Positions 5,828 through 7,685 of a stretch of DNA of 7,685 nucleotides are shown here, one piece after another. Source of the DNA: an uncultured Actinomycetes bacterium (GTDB taxonomy: Bacteria > Actinomycetota > Actinomycetes > S36-B12). The stretch covers positions 1 through 7,685 of the forward strand of contig CAINGG010000461.1 in NCBI GenBank assembly GCA_903848435.1, read 5' to 3'. The notes beneath the pieces were generated by a model. It worked only from the letters and a program-made list of their open reading frames with translations. It was not told the DNA's origin and ran no database searches. Each line of letters starts with the position of its first letter. Positions within the stretch are counted from its first letter, which is position 1. Both the position numbers and the translations under genes were made by a program.

Positions 5828-6341
5828 TTCCAAGCGCTTCCCCATCGAAGCATTCACCGATGTCCTCGAGGCCAACTCCGCGCATGCCGCGAACTATGAG
5901 GGAAGCACCCTCACCGGACGCGCAGCCCGCGGCCTGGCCGTCGTCACGTGCATCGACTCTCGAATCGACCCGCTTGCCGCGCTCGGTATGCAAGCCGGTG
6001 ACGTCAAGATCCTGCGCAACGCCGGAGCACGAGCCACCGACGACGTCCAGCGCACCCTCATGCTCGCCGTCTATCTGCTCGGTGTTGAACGCATCCTGCT
6101 CATGCCGCACACTGACTGCCGCATGGTCGGCTCACAGGAGGCCAAGATTCACGCCACCATTCGAGAGCAGTGGGGCGTCGATACGCGCAGCATCGAGTTC
6201 CGGACCACCGACAATGTCGATGATGGCCTGGCGCAGGACATCGTGCGCGTGAGGGCGAATCCGCTCCTACCGTCCAACGTCAAGGTCGGCGGCGCGGTGT
6301 ACGACGTCCATACGGGTGCGCTTCGCCCGATCGAGGTCTAG
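5820..6341 (+). CDS. Beta-class carbonic anhydrase
   Basis: Zinc enzyme interconverting CO2 and bicarbonate, predicted cytoplasmic. The 173-residue protein has the beta-class site: C44-x-D46-x-R48 in VTCIDSRIDPL, and H97-x2-C100 in LMPHTDCRM, so C44, H97 and C100 are the zinc ligands and D46/R48 the conserved dyad. ILRNAGARATDDVQRTL and the C-terminal GGAVYDVHTGALRPI closely follow the short mycobacterial type (Rv1284, with HTDCGM and VFDVATGKL). The residue after the last ligand is Arg instead of Gly. ATG 5820 is preceded by GGAAGG and overlaps the ferredoxin gene by eight bases, which places it in the catabolic operon. Its stop codon interlocks with that of the converging sbtB-like gene. 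It would act on CO2 released by the decarboxylase or supply bicarbonate to carboxylases. Some relatives of this type lack tested activity, so the function is strong by motif but not proven. Confidence 0.92.
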   Translation: MPDSKRFPIEAFTDVLEANSAHAANYEGSTLTGRAARGLAVVTCIDSRIDPLAALGMQAGDVKILRNAGARATDDVQRTLMLAVYLLGVERILLMPHTDCRMVGSQEAKIHATIREQWGVDTRSIEFRTTDNVDDGLAQDIVRVRANPLLPSNVKVGGAVYDVHTGALRPIEV

Positions 6342-6658
6342 GACTTGGAGTCGTCGGAGTAGCGGGCCAATCGCGCCACCTTGACGTCGTACTCCCACGC
6401 ACTGACCGCATAGTGCGGGAAGTAGTCGCGCTCGAGGACCTCCCAGATCCTGGTGGCGACCTCCTCGCTGACGAGGGTCTCGAGCCGCACATTGCCGCCC
6501 TCGATCCCCGACACGCCATGGCCGCTGGGGCCGTGTCCTTCCGCCATCGAGGTCGTCCAGCCACGAGCGCCGCAGGCAGAGATGGCCTCCAGCAGCCTTT
6601 CCGAGATCACGGATTCGGCGACGATGGTCAGGCACGTCACACGCGAGAAGTCAGCCAC
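6338..6658 (-). CDS. sbtB: SbtB-like PII-family signalling protein
   Basis: Small protein (106 residues) related to SbtB, the PII-like protein that binds adenine nucleotides and controls the bicarbonate transporter SbtA. The ferredoxin-like fold pattern is visible: CLTIVAESVISERLLEAISACGARGWTT (strand-helix-strand), a Gly-rich T-loop at about 38-56 (AEGHGPSGHGVSGIEGG), then NVRLETLVSEEVATRIWEVL and a final strand AWEYDVKVARL. It aligns by eye with cyanobacterial SbtB (VTEKVLLKKVAKIIEEAGATGYT). The C-terminal Cys-containing CGPxGC loop of cyanobacterial SbtB is absent; the chain ends RYSDDSKS. GTG 6658 is preceded by GGAAGGGG (6665-6672) at six bases, which rules out the upstream ATG at 6703 inside sbtA. 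It lies 13 bases after sbtA on the same strand, the usual pairing. Family assignment rests on weak similarity plus the neighbour. Confidence 0.85.
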   Translation of the reverse strand: MADFSRVTCLTIVAESVISERLLEAISACGARGWTTSMAEGHGPSGHGVSGIEGGNVRLETLVSEEVATRIWEVLERDYFPHYAVSAWEYDVKVARLARYSDDSKS

Positions 6659-6664
6659 CCTGTG

Positions 6665-6672
6665 CCCCTTCC
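6665..6672 (-). promoter_or_regulatory. Ribosome binding site deciding the sbtB-like start
   Basis: On the minus strand GGAAGGGG lies six bases before GTG 6658. It supports this start over the in-frame ATG at 6703, which has no such site and would overlap sbtA by about 30 bases. Confidence 0.65.
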
Positions 6673-7649
6673 TAGGCCAGCCACGCGCCGACCGCTTCGG
6701 CAACGAGTAGGTACAGCGGGATCCCCACGATGAGATTGAAGGGGAAGGTAATGCCGAGACTGCTCACGAGGGTGACGGATGGCGTCGCCTCGGGGAGCGC
6801 CAGGCGGACCGCGGCGGGGGCGGCGATGTAGGAGGCACTCGCGCACAGCACCCCGAGGACCATCGCTCCGCCCACCGACATGCCGGCTACTGAGCCACCG
6901 ATCACGCCCGCACTGCCGGCAAGCACGGGGAAGACGAGGGCGAAGGCGACAAGACCCGGCCCCGCCTTGCGAACGGCCGCCAACTGGCGCCCGGTGAGCA
7001 TGCCGAGGTCGAGCAGGAAGAGCGTCAGGACCCCGATGAAGATCCCTCCGAAGAAGGGCTCCACCCGGGCATATCCCACGGTCCCGGTGAGGAAGCCGAT
7101 CACCAGGCCCCCGACCAGGAGCAGTACTGAGCGCCCGAACACGACCTCGCGCAACGACTCCCCGAACCGTTGGCCCCGCGCTCCTTGCGCCAGTAGCAAG
7201 CCGACAACGATCCCGGGAACCTCCAGGATCGTCAGGAGCGTCGCAACGTAGCCCTCGAACGCAATGGCAGACGCCTCGAGGAAGACGAGGGCAGCGGTGA
7301 ACGTGACGAGCGACGTCGAACCATAGTGAGCGGCCATGGCGCCACGGTCGATCCGCCCCAGCGGCGTCCACCAGCGTAGGAGGGCGAAGGCGGCAATGGG
7401 AATGGCCACGCCCAGGAGCACGGTGACGAGGATGGGTAGCGCGACCTCCCCCGCTGAACTCTCTCGCAAGGCCACGCCACCCTTGATGCCGATCGCGAGG
7501 AGCAGGTAGATCGACGTGGCCTGATAGACCGCATCGGGGAGGCGTAGGTCGGTGCGCAGGACGACCGCGACGAGCCCGAGAACGAAGGCGAGGACCGGAG
7601 GTGACGTCAGATTGGTGACGGCGAGAGACAAAGACTCTTGAACGTCCAT
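6672..7649 (-). CDS. sbtA: SbtA-family sodium-dependent bicarbonate transporter
   Basis: Inner-membrane permease of 325 residues, predicted to import bicarbonate with sodium. About ten hydrophobic segments can be placed (near 17-31, 43-58, 69-91, 113-130, 134-155, 172-192, 200-218, 230-252, 257-277, 296-318), consistent with the 5+5 fold of SbtA. Diagnostic motifs are YLLLAIGIKGGVAL (48-61), AHYGSTSLVTF (107-117), FLLDLGMLTGRQL (211-223), CASASYIAAPAAVRLALPEA (269-288) and LGITFPFNLIVGIPLYLL (298-315). These match cyanobacterial SbtA closely. The protein is shorter than cyanobacterial SbtA (about 370), mainly because the central cytoplasmic loop, here around 155-170, is short. ATG 7649 has only a modest GGGCGG upstream. 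It is followed by the sbtB-like gene after 13 bases. Transport of another small anion cannot be excluded, but the partner gene and the adjacent carbonic anhydrase support bicarbonate. Confidence 0.93.
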   Translation of the reverse strand: MDVQESLSLAVTNLTSPPVLAFVLGLVAVVLRTDLRLPDAVYQATSIYLLLAIGIKGGVALRESSAGEVALPILVTVLLGVAIPIAAFALLRWWTPLGRIDRGAMAAHYGSTSLVTFTAALVFLEASAIAFEGYVATLLTILEVPGIVVGLLLAQGARGQRFGESLREVVFGRSVLLLVGGLVIGFLTGTVGYARVEPFFGGIFIGVLTLFLLDLGMLTGRQLAAVRKAGPGLVAFALVFPVLAGSAGVIGGSVAGMSVGGAMVLGVLCASASYIAAPAAVRLALPEATPSVTLVSSLGITFPFNLIVGIPLYLLVAEAVGAWLA

Positions 7650-7685
7650 GGCCCGCCCTAGGCGTCGATCCGGCCGCGATCCAGT
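7650..7685. other. Start of the sbtA upstream region, cut by the window edge
   Basis: Only 36 bases are present. They hold a weak ribosome site for sbtA (AGGGCGG on the minus strand, about 7653-7659). No recognisable promoter, and no copy of the 366-406 inverted repeat, is seen here. Confidence 0.4.

Noticed and set aside
6659..6703. Longer sbtB-like protein starting at ATG 6703
   Set aside because: It would overlap the 3' end of sbtA and add an Arg/Lys-rich stretch not seen in the family. GTG 6658 has a good ribosome site.
7650..7685. Imperfect palindrome GATCCGGCCGCGATC upstream of sbtA
   Set aside because: It is short, interrupted and made of common GC-rich words, and the promoter region is cut by the window edge. 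It cannot be told from chance.

Overview
The window looks like chromosomal DNA of a high-GC actinobacterium. G+C is roughly two thirds by eye, genes are packed with 4-bp start/stop overlaps and frequent GTG starts, and the protein sequences resemble actinobacterial members of their families. No rRNA, tRNA, mobile element or CRISPR was seen. The genus cannot be told from the sequence.

Layout. (1) Positions 1-317, minus strand: the 5' part of a catechol 2,3-dioxygenase gene that runs off the left edge. (2) Positions 318-423: a short divergent control region with a 10-bp perfect inverted repeat (366-375 / 397-406) between two plausible back-to-back promoters. (3) Positions 424-6341, plus strand: eight tightly packed genes that read as one operon. 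They encode an unrecognised His-rich protein, an IclR-type regulator, 2-hydroxypenta-2,4-dienoate hydratase, acylating acetaldehyde dehydrogenase, 4-hydroxy-2-oxovalerate aldolase, 4-oxalocrotonate decarboxylase, a Rieske [2Fe-2S] ferredoxin and a beta-carbonic anhydrase. (4) Positions 6338-7649, minus strand and converging on the operon: an SbtA-type bicarbonate transporter followed by an SbtB-like PII protein.

How they work together. The dioxygenase and the four enzyme genes form the catechol meta-cleavage pathway: ring opening, decarboxylation of 4-oxalocrotonate, hydration, aldol cleavage to pyruvate and acetaldehyde, and conversion of acetaldehyde to acetyl-CoA. The order hydratase-dehydrogenase-aldolase-decarboxylase matches dmpEFGH of the Pseudomonas phenol operon. 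The dehydrogenase and tautomerase that feed the decarboxylase are not in the window and may lie beyond the left edge. The IclR protein is the obvious candidate to bind the divergent operator.

The most unusual point is the inorganic-carbon set attached to this cluster: a carbonic anhydrase at the end of the catabolic operon, tail to tail with a bicarbonate transporter and its PII-like partner. The decarboxylase releases CO2, so the arrangement suggests that CO2/bicarbonate handling is linked to aromatic catabolism. This link is inferred from gene order only.
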